Assembly (NCBI GenBank): GCA_002839435.1
Contig: PGYA01000011.1
Coordinates: 121,504-185,503 of the forward strand
From: Candidatus Riflebacteria bacterium HGW-Riflebacteria-2
GTDB taxonomy: Bacteria; Muiribacteriota; Ozemobacteria; Ozemobacterales; Ozemobacteraceae
DNA: 64,000 nucleotides
Direction: 5' to 3'
Shown here: positions 27,680 through 36,731 of the stretch, one piece after another
Numbering within the stretch: the stretch's first letter is position 1
Layout of the letters: every line of letters starts with the position of its first letter
Notes under the pieces: generated by a model
The model's input: the letters and a program-made list of their open reading frames with translations, nothing else
Databases searched by the model: none
What the model was told of the DNA's origin: nothing
Program-made: the position numbers and the translations under genes

Positions 27680-29071
27680 GTGAATGAGATAGATAAATGT
27701 GTTGAGCAGCCACAAGAGCGGTTGTCGGGGGTGCTCGACAAACTGCGGATTCTGGCGGGTGCGGCGCGGTATGATGTTTCGTGCGCTTCGAGTGGGAGTT
27801 CGCGCAAGAGCGCGCCGGGCAGTCTGGGCAACGTTGCGGCCAGCGGCATCTGTCACAGCTGGGCGGCTGACGGGCGCTGTATTTCGCTGCTCAAGGTGCT
27901 GTTTACCAACTATTGCGCCTACGACTGTGCCTATTGCCTCAATCGCCGCAGTAACGACGTCGAACGCGCCGCCTTTACCCCCGAAGAACTGGCAGAGCTG
28001 ACGATTTCGTTTTATCGACGCAACTACATCGAAGGGCTGTTTCTGAGTTCCGGCGTGCTCGGTAACCCTGACTACACCATGGAACTGCTGATAAGAACCG
28101 TGCGTCTGCTGCGCGAGGTTCACAAATTTGGTGGTTATATTCATTTAAAGGCGATTCCCGGGGCTGACCCCGATCTGCTGTTCGAGGCCGGCACGCTGGT
28201 TGATCGCATGAGCGTGAATCTCGAACTGCCCAGCCAGAGCAGCTTGCAGCTGCTGGCCCCGGACAAGTCGAAAGAGCAGATTCTGCTGCCGATGGCGCGC
28301 ATTCGTGACTGGCATCGCGAACATAACCCGGAGCAGAATCGCCAGCGCCTGCTGCCTTCAGCGTCGCCGTCGACCGGGCCTTTGCAGCCTGTCAGCCGGC
28401 CGCTGGCAGCCGGCAATTTTGTACCGGGCGGACAGAGCACGCAGCTGATCATCGGTGCAACCCCCGAAGACGACCGCCAGATTCTGACACTTTCTGAGAG
28501 CCTGTATCAGAAGATGCAACTCAAGCGCGTTTATTATTCGGCTTATGTTCCGGTTAATCACGACCGGCGTCTGCCTGAATTGCCGCAGCCACCGTTACTT
28601 CGCGAACACCGGCTGTACCAGGCCGACTGGCTGTTGCGCTTTTATCGATTTTCGGTCGATGAGCTGTTCGAAAACGGGCCGCCTGCTCTCGACACCGATT
28701 TCGACCCCAAAATCATGTGGGCTTTGCGGCATCCTGAGCGGTTTCCGGTTGATGTTAACCGTGCCGATTACGAGACACTGTTGCGCGTACCCGGGCTGGG
28801 CATCATTTCGGCACAGCGCATAGTCCGCGCGCGGCGGGTCGGCCGGTTGAGCTTTGACGACCTGATAAAACTCGGGGTCGTCATGAAGCGGGCGCGTTTC
28901 TTCATTGCCGTGCCCGGTTCGACAAAATCTGACCTCGGGCTCGATCCTGATTTGCTGCGGCAGCGACTGCGATATGGTGACCCGTTGTTGAAGCCGCGCC
29001 AGATGGCGTTTACCGATCTTCCCGAGTTTCGTCGTGAAGTCAGACAGGAAGCAATTACCGGGCAATTCTGA
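27680..29071 (+). CDS. radical SAM protein, putative DNA modification/repair (TIGR03916-like)
   Basis: The iron-sulfur triad CxxxCxxC is C79, C83, C86 (NYCAYDCAYC). A SAM-barrel of about 300 residues follows, then a C-terminal helix-hairpin-helix (VPGLGIISAQRIV, about residues 373-385) that suggests DNA binding. This matches the family annotated as putative DNA modification/repair radical SAM protein, which pairs with DUF4130 proteins. The open frame extends far upstream into the permease gene, so the start is uncertain. GTG 27680 is chosen because it follows the promoter and precedes the conserved RLSGVLDKLRILAGAARYDV segment; no good ribosome site is visible. Confidence 0.88.
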   Translation: MNEIDKCVEQPQERLSGVLDKLRILAGAARYDVSCASSGSSRKSAPGSLGNVAASGICHSWAADGRCISLLKVLFTNYCAYDCAYCLNRRSNDVERAAFTPEELAELTISFYRRNYIEGLFLSSGVLGNPDYTMELLIRTVRLLREVHKFGGYIHLKAIPGADPDLLFEAGTLVDRMSVNLELPSQSSLQLLAPDKSKEQILLPMARIRDWHREHNPEQNRQRLLPSASPSTGPLQPVSRPLAAGNFVPGGQSTQLIIGATPEDDRQILTLSESLYQKMQLKRVYYSAYVPVNHDRRLPELPQPPLLREHRLYQADWLLRFYRFSVDELFENGPPALDTDFDPKIMWALRHPERFPVDVNRADYETLLRVPGLGIISAQRIVRARRVGRLSFDDLIKLGVVMKRARFFIAVPGSTKSDLGLDPDLLRQRLRYGDPLLKPRQMAFTDLPEFRREVRQEAITGQF

Positions 29072-29832
29072 TGAATATACTACGTTATGATGGCTCTTTT
29101 TATAGCTTGATCTGTGTGCTGGTGCCCTGGCTGCGGCAACGCTACCTGCCCGACGGTATCGCGCGCGAAAATGCCCGCCAGCCTCTGTTGTTCGCCGGCG
29201 AAGAAACTGCGCCGGCATCTTCGACCGATCTGGCGCTGGCATGTTCGGCCTGCGATCCGCAGGTGTTCAGGCTTCCGGGTGTTTCGCGCGAAACCTGGCA
29301 GAATGCCTGGCATGCCTTTCTTTCAGAAGCGCCCGGTATCGAAATGGCGGTTGCACGCTATCTGTTGTTGGCCATCGAAAAGCAGGGTCGGGTCGACTCT
29401 TTTATGGCTGATGAGCGTGTGCGCCTGATTCAGCGGCTTGCAAAAAAGGTGACTTTCGAGCGCCACCGTTTTCTTGGTCTGCTGCGTTTTCGCAGTATCG
29501 GTGATAACCTTTATTACGCTTCGATCAAGCCCGATCATTTCATTCTGCCGATTCTGGCACCGTTTTTTGTCGAACGTTTCGCTGACCAGCGCTGGATAAT
29601 CCATGACCGCCGGCGCGAAATGGCTGCGGTGTATGACCTGCGCGCCTGGACAATAACCGAACGGGCAGCGACTGACCTGCCGGCAGCTTCCCCCAAAGAA
29701 GACTCGACCCAGAAACTCTGGCAATGCTTTTTTGACAGCATAGCTGTGCGCGAGCGCCTTAATCTGGCACTGCAGCAGAAGTTCATACCCAAAAAATACT
29801 GGTCGGATCTCACCGAACTTCCCGGACGCTGA
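29071..29832 (+). CDS. DUF4130 protein (TIGR03915-like), partner of the radical SAM protein
   Basis: The ATG overlaps the stop of the radical SAM gene by one base (TGATG), so they are translationally coupled. The 253 residues match the DUF4130 family (RYDGSFYSLICVLV near the start, KKVTFERHRFLGLLRF and the FFVERFADQRWIIHDRRR segment). In many bacteria this domain is fused to a UdgX-type uracil-DNA glycosylase; no glycosylase is present here, so the pair stands alone. The biochemical role is unknown. Confidence 0.87.
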   Translation: MNILRYDGSFYSLICVLVPWLRQRYLPDGIARENARQPLLFAGEETAPASSTDLALACSACDPQVFRLPGVSRETWQNAWHAFLSEAPGIEMAVARYLLLAIEKQGRVDSFMADERVRLIQRLAKKVTFERHRFLGLLRFRSIGDNLYYASIKPDHFILPILAPFFVERFADQRWIIHDRRREMAAVYDLRAWTITERAATDLPAASPKEDSTQKLWQCFFDSIAVRERLNLALQQKFIPKKYWSDLTELPGR

Positions 29833-29927
29833 AAGATAAGACAATCCGCAGTCGCCTACAGGATGTGGGTGATTTCGCAGATTACACCGATGTTTGGTCG
29901 CGAGAAAGAAACATGACTGGAGGCGAA

Positions 29928-29955
29928 AGAAAAAGCGCCCGACGAGGGGCGCTTT
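29928..29955 (-). terminator. Rho-independent terminator of the Ca2+/Na+ exchanger gene
   Basis: The 9-bp perfect stem AAAGCGCCC with complement (6-base loop) is followed on the minus strand by TTTTCTTTC. The same hairpin could weakly stop plus-strand transcription from the DUF4130 gene. Confidence 0.75.
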
Positions 29956-29990
29956 GAGAGTTGCACAACTGCGTCGGTTGCAGATTGCTT

Positions 29991-30962
29991 TTATGTCGGC
30001 GTTTGAAAGAGCACCCAGGTATAGCCGAGATAGGCTGCCAGCAGAATGATTCCTTCCAGGCGGGTGATTTTGAAGTCGCTGCGCATGATAGGCAGACAGC
30101 CAAGACTGATTACCATCATCAGCGGGCAGTCAATTTTGGCCATGTGCTCTGAAACTTCGAGTGGCAGAATCACGCCGGCGACTCCAAGAATGCCGAGAAT
30201 ATTGAAGATATTTGAACCGACAACGTTGCCTACCGCAATATCTGACTGCCCTTTGCTGGCAGCTACTATCGAAGTCGCGAGTTCCGGCAATGAGGTGCCG
30301 GCGGCGATCAGGGTGAGTCCGATGACTTCGTCGGAGACGCCGCCCGCTCTGGCAATCGCAACCGAGCCATGCAGCAGAAGTTTCGAGCCGGCGATCATGG
30401 CAACGAATCCAGTCGCGATGAGCCTGAGTTCTCGCCACAGTGTGGTTGGCTCTACGGCGGGAACTTCGATATTCTCTTCTGTCTGTGGCTCTTTGCTGGC
30501 CTTGTAGTATGAATAAATAGTGTAAATCACGAGAAGACAGAAGAGTGTGATCGATTCCGCTCTTGAGATGAGCCGGTCTTGCGTCAGATACCAGAAAAGC
30601 CCGGATACTGCGATCATGACAGGAACATCGCGGCGGATCACGCTTTTGCTGCAGGAAATCGGCTGTATCAGTGCGGCAATACCAAGAATCAGCGCGATGT
30701 TGAAAATGTTAGAACCGACAACGTTACCGACGGCTATGCCGGGATTGCCGGCGAGACTGGCATCGACACTGACGACGAGCTCTGGCATTGAAGTGCCGAA
30801 GGCAACGACAGTCAGACCGATTACCAGGGCCGAAATGCCGATGCGCTTTGCCAGGCTGGCGGCACCCGTTACCAGCCAGTCAGCGGCGATGGTGAGAAGA
30901 TAGAACCCTGCTCCGATCATTGTGATGATTTCGGTGAGCCCCAGTTCCAGATTGAAAATCAT
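29991..30962 (-). CDS. calcium/sodium antiporter of the CaCA family (YrbG-like)
   Basis: The 323 residues form two inverted repeats of about five spans each. Each repeat carries the alpha motif: GTSMPELVVS with NVVGSNIFNIALI, and GTSLPELATS with NVVGSNIFNILGI. Acidic residues in these motifs coordinate the cations. The family exchanges Ca2+ for Na+ or H+. The gene has its own terminator. Confidence 0.94.
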   Translation of the reverse strand: MIFNLELGLTEIITMIGAGFYLLTIAADWLVTGAASLAKRIGISALVIGLTVVAFGTSMPELVVSVDASLAGNPGIAVGNVVGSNIFNIALILGIAALIQPISCSKSVIRRDVPVMIAVSGLFWYLTQDRLISRAESITLFCLLVIYTIYSYYKASKEPQTEENIEVPAVEPTTLWRELRLIATGFVAMIAGSKLLLHGSVAIARAGGVSDEVIGLTLIAAGTSLPELATSIVAASKGQSDIAVGNVVGSNIFNILGILGVAGVILPLEVSEHMAKIDCPLMMVISLGCLPIMRSDFKITRLEGIILLAAYLGYTWVLFQTPT

Positions 30963-31065
30963 TATGGCCTCGCTTACAGAAAGAATAGTAGTAGAAAATA
31001 ATGGCCAGGGAGGCCCCGATAAATCTGAGGCCTCTCTGACGTGGTGTGAATAGACAATGATCTGA

Positions 31066-31209
31066 TCAGATCAGCCCTGAATACATGACGAGCAACCCTA
31101 TCGCGAGAGTGAGCAGGGTTTTGACGACTATATCAGCTATCACCGAAGAAGGTTTTTCGCTGTTATCAGCGGTTTCAGGGTTATTTGACGAGAGCTTACC
31201 TTTGTTCAT
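31066..31209 (-). CDS. single-span small membrane protein, 47 residues
   Basis: The ATG at 31209 follows AGGA at a good distance. The peptide begins polar (MNKGKLSSNNPETADNSEKP) and ends in one hydrophobic span (TLLTLAIGLLVMYSGLI). The stop lies inside a 16-bp perfect palindrome (31058-31073, TGATCTGATCAGATCA). Function unknown; it could be a small modulator of a membrane protein such as the adjacent exchanger, but that is only positional. Confidence 0.55.
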   Translation of the reverse strand: MNKGKLSSNNPETADNSEKPSSVIADIVVKTLLTLAIGLLVMYSGLI

Positions 31210-31308
31210 GATTTAATCCTTTCAGATGAACCAGCTACTGTTTATGCGGCATAAAAAAGCGCGCAATAAGTCTGTGAGGAGATTGTGAGGTTCTCTTGCC
31301 GGAAAGGA

Positions 31309-31662
31309 TTACCCGTCGCTGCGGGGAAACTGGATCAGAGTCATGCCCCATTCATGCGGGAGTACCGCATCATCAGGAGCGCGATGTCGGTGCCGGTTCG
31401 GTAAAAAGCTTGACGGCCCGGTTTGGTCTTCCGTTTTCAGCCGGCAGTGAAGTAACTGTAGCGGCTGCTGACGCCCGAAAGCGAATATCTGGCCGAAACG
31501 CATGGCCGGCCTGGGGCTGCTGAGTGTTGCTTCAGAAGAACCGGGTTCGTTGAACTCGAGTCCAGTGCTTTCTGTGCTATATGGCAGCAGTTCCCGGTCG
31601 GAGTGCCACAGGCTCTGGCACAATCCGAGAATCAGAAAGGTTACGAGAATGATGCGTTTCAT
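31309..31662 (-). CDS. hypothetical exported protein, 117 residues
   Basis: A plausible signal (MKRIILVTFLILGLCQSLW) is followed by a low-complexity polar sequence rich in Pro, Arg and His with no recognised domain. The ribosome site is weak. The sequence after the signal could be an unselected frame, so only moderate belief is given. Confidence 0.45.
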   Translation of the reverse strand: MKRIILVTFLILGLCQSLWHSDRELLPYSTESTGLEFNEPGSSEATLSSPRPAMRFGQIFAFGRQQPLQLLHCRLKTEDQTGPSSFLPNRHRHRAPDDAVLPHEWGMTLIQFPRSDG

Positions 31663-31690
31663 GTCGTCATGATATCACATTGAACTATAA

Positions 31691-31722
31691 ATAGAAAAGC
31701 AGCGCCCGGAACGGACGCTGCT
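31691..31722 (-). terminator. Rho-independent terminator of the ferritin-like gene
   Basis: The stem AGCAGCG/CGCTGCT (with further GC pairs inside) is followed on the minus strand by TTTTCTATTT, 22 bases beyond the gene stop. Confidence 0.7.
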
Positions 31723-31743
31723 GCTGGTAATTTCGCAAAAAAA

Positions 31744-32262
31744 TCAGGGCTGGTTGGCGAAGCCCTTTGATGCCGGGCCTGTATCGGCCGGGGTGCCGGC
31801 GATGCGTGCCAGAAAGGTGTCGCCGAGATTTTCGAGGTGGTTGGTGATGTTGTCGAAGTAGCTGAAGTGCGCCTGTTCCTCGTCGATGATCTGCTCAAAA
31901 AGCTTTACTGAAAGGTTATCGCCGTTTTCGCGGCAGACGAGCAGAAACTGGTTATAATCGTCGATTGTGTCGTCTTCTACTTTGGCGTCGAACGGAAAAA
32001 TCGCTTTTACGTCCTGGCCCTTCTTGACTTTGTCGGCAACGTCACTGGTCGGTTCGCCGCCGAGTTCCTTGATTCTTTCGGCAAAGGCTTCAGCATGGCG
32101 CATTTCGTCGATAGCGATGAGCTTAACCTTGGCGGCCAGTTCGCCGTAATCGGCGTCGTCGAGATTATAATGCTGATTCATATACTGATGAATCGCATAG
32201 AGCTCCATCGATCTGGCCTTGTTAAGAACTTCAATTACTTTTGCTTTACGTTCCTTCTGCAT
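31744..32262 (-). CDS. bacterioferritin-like di-iron protein
   Basis: A four-helix ferritin-like domain with the expected di-iron ligands: E20 (SMELYAIHQYM), E53 and H56 (DEMRHAEAF), E96, E129 and H132 (DEEQAHFSYF). The length of 172 fits bacterioferritin/Dps-like proteins; no haem-binding Met could be confirmed. Likely role: iron storage or peroxide detoxification. GGAGG stands before the ATG. Confidence 0.9.
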   Translation of the reverse strand: MQKERKAKVIEVLNKARSMELYAIHQYMNQHYNLDDADYGELAAKVKLIAIDEMRHAEAFAERIKELGGEPTSDVADKVKKGQDVKAIFPFDAKVEDDTIDDYNQFLLVCRENGDNLSVKLFEQIIDEEQAHFSYFDNITNHLENLGDTFLARIAGTPADTGPASKGFANQP

Positions 32263-32388
32263 GGTGACCTCCGTGAATTATTTCTGTGAATTGCAGTAAT
32301 ATTCTACTACAGACCGTGGCATTTTGCTTGCCGGCATTACATTTTTACGAAAACGCCTGGGCGACGGTCTGAAGATATGCTTGTCGGG

Positions 32389-32943
32389 CTATTTTAGCGG
32401 AACACTATAATGTTTGCACATATCTTTAAAACAGTTGATCATTTCTGTGGTTTCAAGATCCAGGAATGAAAAATCTGTATATCCGATATTTCTGACAACA
32501 TGCCCCAATTTGGTTTTTGTATCCCAGGAGTTGCTGTTGACAGCATCATAATTTTTGTTAAAGCCTGCAAACATTTCGATCAGACTCTCAAAAAGGTCTT
32601 GATAAGACTTTTTAAAACGGTCTGAAACCAAACTGTCGGGCAGTTCAATTTTTCTGAGCTCTTTGTCGAGGTCACGAAATGTTTTCTCGCTCTCCGTGAA
32701 AAACTTCTTCAGTTCATGTAATTTGCCTTCTCCGCTGTTTGGCGAAAGCGACTTAACCTCTTTCAAAAAGTTGTCCTGAACTGTTTTTGTCTTCTTTAGA
32801 GCTGCCTCAATTTTTTGCGACGCATTGACCACCAGTTCGCGCTCTTTACGCTGTTTTTTCTTTACTTCACTCTCGCATCCGGTAACGGCAAAAAGCGCTA
32901 AAACAAAGGATAACAAAAAGGCTACTCTGACTTTTGCAGACAT
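32389..32943 (-). CDS. hypothetical lipoprotein with coiled coil
   Basis: The lipobox is FAVTGC, after which a Lys/Glu-rich coiled coil runs through about residue 130. Start 32943 (MSAKVRVAFLL) is chosen because GAGG precedes it; a further upstream ATG at 32991 would add a polar, non-signal stretch. No family recognised. Confidence 0.7.
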   Translation of the reverse strand: MSAKVRVAFLLSFVLALFAVTGCESEVKKKQRKERELVVNASQKIEAALKKTKTVQDNFLKEVKSLSPNSGEGKLHELKKFFTESEKTFRDLDKELRKIELPDSLVSDRFKKSYQDLFESLIEMFAGFNKNYDAVNSNSWDTKTKLGHVVRNIGYTDFSFLDLETTEMINCFKDMCKHYSVPLK

Positions 32944-33049
32944 TCTGGCAGACCTCGGCTGTGTGTGGTTATTCTCAATGACAATCGGCACAACCTCACA
33001 TTATCACAGAAAGATTGTTTCAACAAATAGAGGTGATTGTTGCAGTTTG

Positions 33050-33595
33050 TCAGCCGCCAGTTTCAACTGGAGTGGTCTGTAGTAACGTCACATTGCTGCC
33101 GTCGAAAGCATAAATGGCACGCGCTTCTTTTGCTGGCTCGTCATCGGTGAAATAGTCAATCACAATAAGCTTTTTGTTTTTTGCGTCGGTTGTGACAGTT
33201 ATTTTGCCGGCGCTGAAACCGGTTTCGAGCCAGACTTGCTGGTATCGACCATCTTTGGCCTGCAGCAGGGCGAGTTCGCGAAAATCACCTGAGCCGCCGA
33301 GTTCCATGACGATGAGAATCTCATTGCTGCCGTCACCATCGAGGTCGGCCGGCAGAACCTGTTCAACTGCCCGTCCTTCTGATTCAAATATCAGGTTTTG
33401 CTGACCATTTCTTTCGAAGAACAGGCGATCTTCGCGGGCCATCATGCCTTCTTCCTGGCGCTTCTCCAGCATCAGGCGGCCGGAGGCATCAGAAGAAACT
33501 ACTACGGTTTCATTGACAGCCGCTGTTGTGGCACAGGAAACCAGTAACATTGCGATAAATGCGAACGGTAATAGAATATTTGCGGTTTTTTTCAT
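33050..33595 (-). CDS. lipoprotein with FG-GAP/EF-hand-like repeat
   Basis: A signal with lipobox (LLVSCA) precedes a beta-rich domain with a calcium-loop-like DLDGDGSNEILIVM segment as in integrin/VCBS-type repeats. Start 33595 follows GAGG. It lies 13 bases downstream of the transglycosylase gene on the same strand, so the two are probably co-expressed. Function unknown. Confidence 0.75.
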   Translation of the reverse strand: MKKTANILLPFAFIAMLLVSCATTAAVNETVVVSSDASGRLMLEKRQEEGMMAREDRLFFERNGQQNLIFESEGRAVEQVLPADLDGDGSNEILIVMELGGSGDFRELALLQAKDGRYQQVWLETGFSAGKITVTTDAKNKKLIVIDYFTDDEPAKEARAIYAFDGSNVTLLQTTPVETGG

Positions 33596-33608
33596 GATTG
33601 TTATCTCC

Positions 33609-34784
33609 TCAGACTCCGAGACCCTGGGCATAAGAGTAGAGCTGGCTGGCGTATGCATCGACAGTTCGGCTGCCAGCCATTTTTTCTTTGACATAGGTGC
33701 GTTCAATATCTGTTAAAGCTATGCCAAGGCACATTTTGACTTTCAAACCATATCCAACAGCTCCGCTGCGAGCCTTTACCATGTCGGCAAAAGAACCGGC
33801 GAGTTTGGTTGAATAGGGCCCCATGTTATAGGCACAACCGGCCATGACCAGTTTGTCGAGGCCTGATTTTTTGCCGACGTAGCGGCTGGTGAAGACTTCT
33901 TTAAAATACTTGGCGCCACCGAGCAGGTTCTGGGCCGGGTCAGTGGCATCAACGCCAAGACCTTTCGCGGTATTCGGCATCAACTGCATGAAGCCCATGG
34001 CACCGCAATGGCTGGTGGTGAGCTTGCCGCTGGAATTGCGATGAACGCCGCTGCTTTCGATATAGATGATCGCTTTCATGAATTCTTCGACAGTGACTTT
34101 CTTTCCGTATTTGTTGGTGACATCAGGAAAAGCCCACTTGGTAGCATACTGAGCGACTGCGGCGGCAAACCATTTTTTGAAATCGGGTGACTTTGTATTT
34201 ACCGCCTGGCCACTCGGCGCGCCCTGAATTTTGGGTGCTGGCGTACTGCCGGCTGTGGCTGCAGTAGATGAAGACTCGCTGGTGGAAGTTGTATCCTCTG
34301 GTGCTGGGCTCACAGTAGTGGTTGAACTGGTCGCTCCAGATTTTGAGGTGCTGATTCCTTCTGCAAGCGGCAGATATCCGCCGCTTCGCGTATTGCCGGG
34401 ATAATAGGGAGCATCACCGGAAGCCGGAGCGTTCGGAATCGAAACGTAATTTTTGTGCATATAGCCTTTCTGGCCATTCACTTCAACGTAGTAAAACTCA
34501 CCAGATACACCAAGCACGTTGATCGATGTTCCGCTTTCAAAAGTGCCCTGTATGATTCCCCAGGGCCAGAGTCGCAGCCTGAGTTTGCCGCAGCCGGAAA
34601 CCGTTCCGGTAATCGGAAACCCCTTCTGGTCTGGTTGAACGATCTTATTTATCGCTTCCATTTCGCCTGCAGCCGTGGCTGAGCTGTCAAGGTAAACATT
34701 CTGCTCGCTGAACGGCGTTGCCTGAAGAAGGCCGGCACCGGCAAATACAGCTGCTGCGACCAGTATTAACATGATTTTGTTCAT
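33609..34784 (-). CDS. exported lytic transglycosylase with SH3-like domain
   Basis: Signal peptide (AGAGLLQATP), SH3-like wall-binding domain (about 58-117), Ser/Thr-rich linker (about 145-185) and an SLT transglycosylase domain (about 225-340). The catalytic Glu is E243 in IYIESSG, followed by GAMGFMQLMPNTAKG. The enzyme would cleave peptidoglycan glycan strands. GGAGGAG lies just before the ATG. The SH3 domain is clearly related to that of the protein at 36732. Confidence 0.92.
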   Translation of the reverse strand: MNKIMLILVAAAVFAGAGLLQATPFSEQNVYLDSSATAAGEMEAINKIVQPDQKGFPITGTVSGCGKLRLRLWPWGIIQGTFESGTSINVLGVSGEFYYVEVNGQKGYMHKNYVSIPNAPASGDAPYYPGNTRSGGYLPLAEGISTSKSGATSSTTTVSPAPEDTTSTSESSSTAATAGSTPAPKIQGAPSGQAVNTKSPDFKKWFAAAVAQYATKWAFPDVTNKYGKKVTVEEFMKAIIYIESSGVHRNSSGKLTTSHCGAMGFMQLMPNTAKGLGVDATDPAQNLLGGAKYFKEVFTSRYVGKKSGLDKLVMAGCAYNMGPYSTKLAGSFADMVKARSGAVGYGLKVKMCLGIALTDIERTYVKEKMAGSRTVDAYASQLYSYAQGLGV

Positions 34785-34943
34785 GTCGCTCCTCCTTTTA
34801 TCCTGTCAATTGATAATACCACCAAGTTTACCCTTAAGTTTCGTCAAACTTGAAGAAAATAGCTTATACTGAGATCTGGCACCATTTGCTGGTCTGATTG
34901 ATAGCTTCCGGAAGCGCCCGGATGTGTCGAGTCATACAAATTC

Positions 34944-34973
34944 TTGAATCGATAATTATAAACGTAGTATAAT
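34944..34973 (+). promoter_or_regulatory. promoter upstream of the gene at 35019
   Basis: TTGAAT (34944-34949) and TATAAT (34968-34973), 18-base spacer; a ribosome site AGAGGAG follows at 35005. Confidence 0.65.
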
Positions 34974-35018
34974 CGACCTGGATACGGGTAAGAGTATTGA
35001 TTAAAGAGGAGTTTCCCC

Positions 35019-36062
35019 GTGAGAAGATTCTTTCTGTCTATTTCGTGCCTGTTTATTTTTTCATGCCTTTTTTACGGCAACGAGAGTATTGCTGCTGATA
35101 ATCAGATAAATAGTGGCCGGCCGGGACTCGGTGAATTCGCATCTTTTGCGCAGCATCTGGAAGCTGCCAGAAATGCCAACAGAGCCGGCCGCCAGGAAGA
35201 AGAGCAGTCAGCTTTGCAGGCTGCCCGCCGCTCGCTGGACAATGTTAAGATGGAATCACCGCACGCCCTGATTAAACAGGACTTTCAGAACATTCTGGTC
35301 AAGGATACGTTCAATCGTATTCATGGCGCGCCGTCAGACCAGTTGCGTGGCCTTTATTTCGGGCTCGAATGCGGCACCAAAGGTGGGCTTTATGAGCATC
35401 TCGACGAAGCTATCCGCAGCCATGAATCGCGTATGCCATATTATTCAGAGCGATCTGGTGGCGCCTCAGATCCGCTGTTTCGCAAGATCGCAACCCTGCA
35501 GCGTCTCAATCTGCCGGTTGCCTGGTATATTGACCTGCAGGCCCGGCGCTTTCAGAAGGCCGGTATTCCGATAATCACCGGCGATCTTTTTTCGATGTCG
35601 ACGATTTATCCGAAAGACCGCCCGCCCCGCTATACCGGCATCATGAGCGATGAGGCATTGAAGGCTGTGCGGCTTAAGGTGAGAGAGTTTCAGCAGAAGG
35701 CGTTTCGGCATGTGTCGAAGAGTGAATTCTACAAGGTTGCTGAAGCAACCCATGAGCTGGTCGTCTCTCTGCGTCAGCTTGAAAAGCAGCATAACGCACA
35801 TCTGGCAATGATGGTTCATATGCTTGATTCAGTCGGCTATACGGCTTTGCATGCGGCCGGTTATCAGCAGAAAACCTGCGGCGCAACCGACAATCTCGCC
35901 CGCCAGTTCCTGACAATACAGATTTTCCCGCTGCAGGAATGCCTGCCAACCGATCGTATGGCACAGGCTCTGCACGCCCGGGGTATCGGCGTAATAGTCA
36001 ATGACGTTCCTGATATTCTCTTTCTCAAAGAATGGGAAACCTGGCAGGCGCAGCAGCGCTAG
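35019..36062 (+). CDS. hypothetical exported protein, 347 residues
   Basis: The GTG start is supported by AGAGGAG 7 bases upstream and a promoter at 34944. A signal peptide (about 1-26, ending ESIAAD) leads to an otherwise soluble, helix-rich protein. Conserved-looking segments are PVAWYIDLQARRF and CGATDNLARQFLTIQIF. No family recognised. Confidence 0.8.
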   Translation: MRRFFLSISCLFIFSCLFYGNESIAADNQINSGRPGLGEFASFAQHLEAARNANRAGRQEEEQSALQAARRSLDNVKMESPHALIKQDFQNILVKDTFNRIHGAPSDQLRGLYFGLECGTKGGLYEHLDEAIRSHESRMPYYSERSGGASDPLFRKIATLQRLNLPVAWYIDLQARRFQKAGIPIITGDLFSMSTIYPKDRPPRYTGIMSDEALKAVRLKVREFQQKAFRHVSKSEFYKVAEATHELVVSLRQLEKQHNAHLAMMVHMLDSVGYTALHAAGYQQKTCGATDNLARQFLTIQIFPLQECLPTDRMAQALHARGIGVIVNDVPDILFLKEWETWQAQQR

Positions 36063-36088
36063 CAGAAATGTACCCGTTGCCCGGTGAT

Positions 36089-36466
36089 TTATGGAATACC
36101 GCCGATAAAAATCGTGTTAAGAAGAAACAGATAAGCCAGCGCGACCGAAAAGATGGCCCATAAGATCGTGCAGATTCCGAATGAAAGCGAAACGATATTG
36201 CCATTGAACCAGCGAAAGCGGTTTTCTATCAGAAATGCAAAACCGAAAACGAATGAAGTTGTGTATCCCGAGAACAATACCAGGTTGCCGTCCGATACAG
36301 AGCGATTCATGATAAGAGAGGCAACAAAGCTGATGGCCAGATATATCACAGCATACCAGAAAAAAATTCTAAAAGAGCCAAACCGGCCGGGAAAAAACAG
36401 TCCAGCGGGCAATTTTTCGGGTTTAGACGGTTGGCCGGCGGTATTATCTGAGTAAACTTCGTTCAT
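36089..36466 (-). CDS. hypothetical three-span membrane protein
   Basis: The 125 residues hold three predicted spans (near 37-55, 64-82 and 95-118). Start 36466 (MNEVYS) follows GAGGAAG; an ATG at 36481 would overlap that ribosome site. No family recognised. It is divergent from the SH3/cysteine-peptidase gene. Confidence 0.7.
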   Translation of the reverse strand: MNEVYSDNTAGQPSKPEKLPAGLFFPGRFGSFRIFFWYAVIYLAISFVASLIMNRSVSDGNLVLFSGYTTSFVFGFAFLIENRFRWFNGNIVSLSFGICTILWAIFSVALAYLFLLNTIFIGGIP

Positions 36467-36536
36467 AGAAATCTTCCTCATCAGTATTCATAGTGTCGCA
36501 TTGATCTTACCACTCAGACTCTGGTTGAATCTAAAA

Positions 36537-36542
36537 TATAAT
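36537..36542 (+). promoter_or_regulatory. possible -10 box upstream of the operator-like dyad
   Basis: TATAAT at 36537-36542; a -35 at proper distance is poor (TCAGAC). The expected start would fall just before the dyad at 36558. Confidence 0.3.
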
Positions 36543-36557
36543 ACACGAGTTTGTCTT

Positions 36558-36575
36558 CGCTGTTTGCGAATAGCG
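36558..36575 (+). promoter_or_regulatory. operator-like 18-bp dyad, copy 2
   Basis: CGCTGTTTGCGAATAGCG matches the perfect palindrome at 39936-39953 at 16 of 18 positions. It lies upstream of the SH3/cysteine-peptidase gene and overlaps a possible TTGCGA-N18-TAAAAT promoter (36564-36593). Confidence 0.45.
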
Positions 36576-36731
36576 CAAATTATCGGCTAAAATGTGGAGA
36601 GTCCGAGGGTTTTTCTTTAAAACTTTTTGGCGACAGTCGCGGTATTCTGAATGAGAAGTCGGTGTACTACTATTGTTTCAGACAGTTATCGAGGCTTTGT
36701 TTGATCGAAGACCGGTTAATGGAGGCAGGAT

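Noticed and set aside
31005..31040. GAGGCC-type inverted repeat near 31007-31037
   Set aside because: Imperfect stem with a 13-base loop and no U-tract; no clear role.
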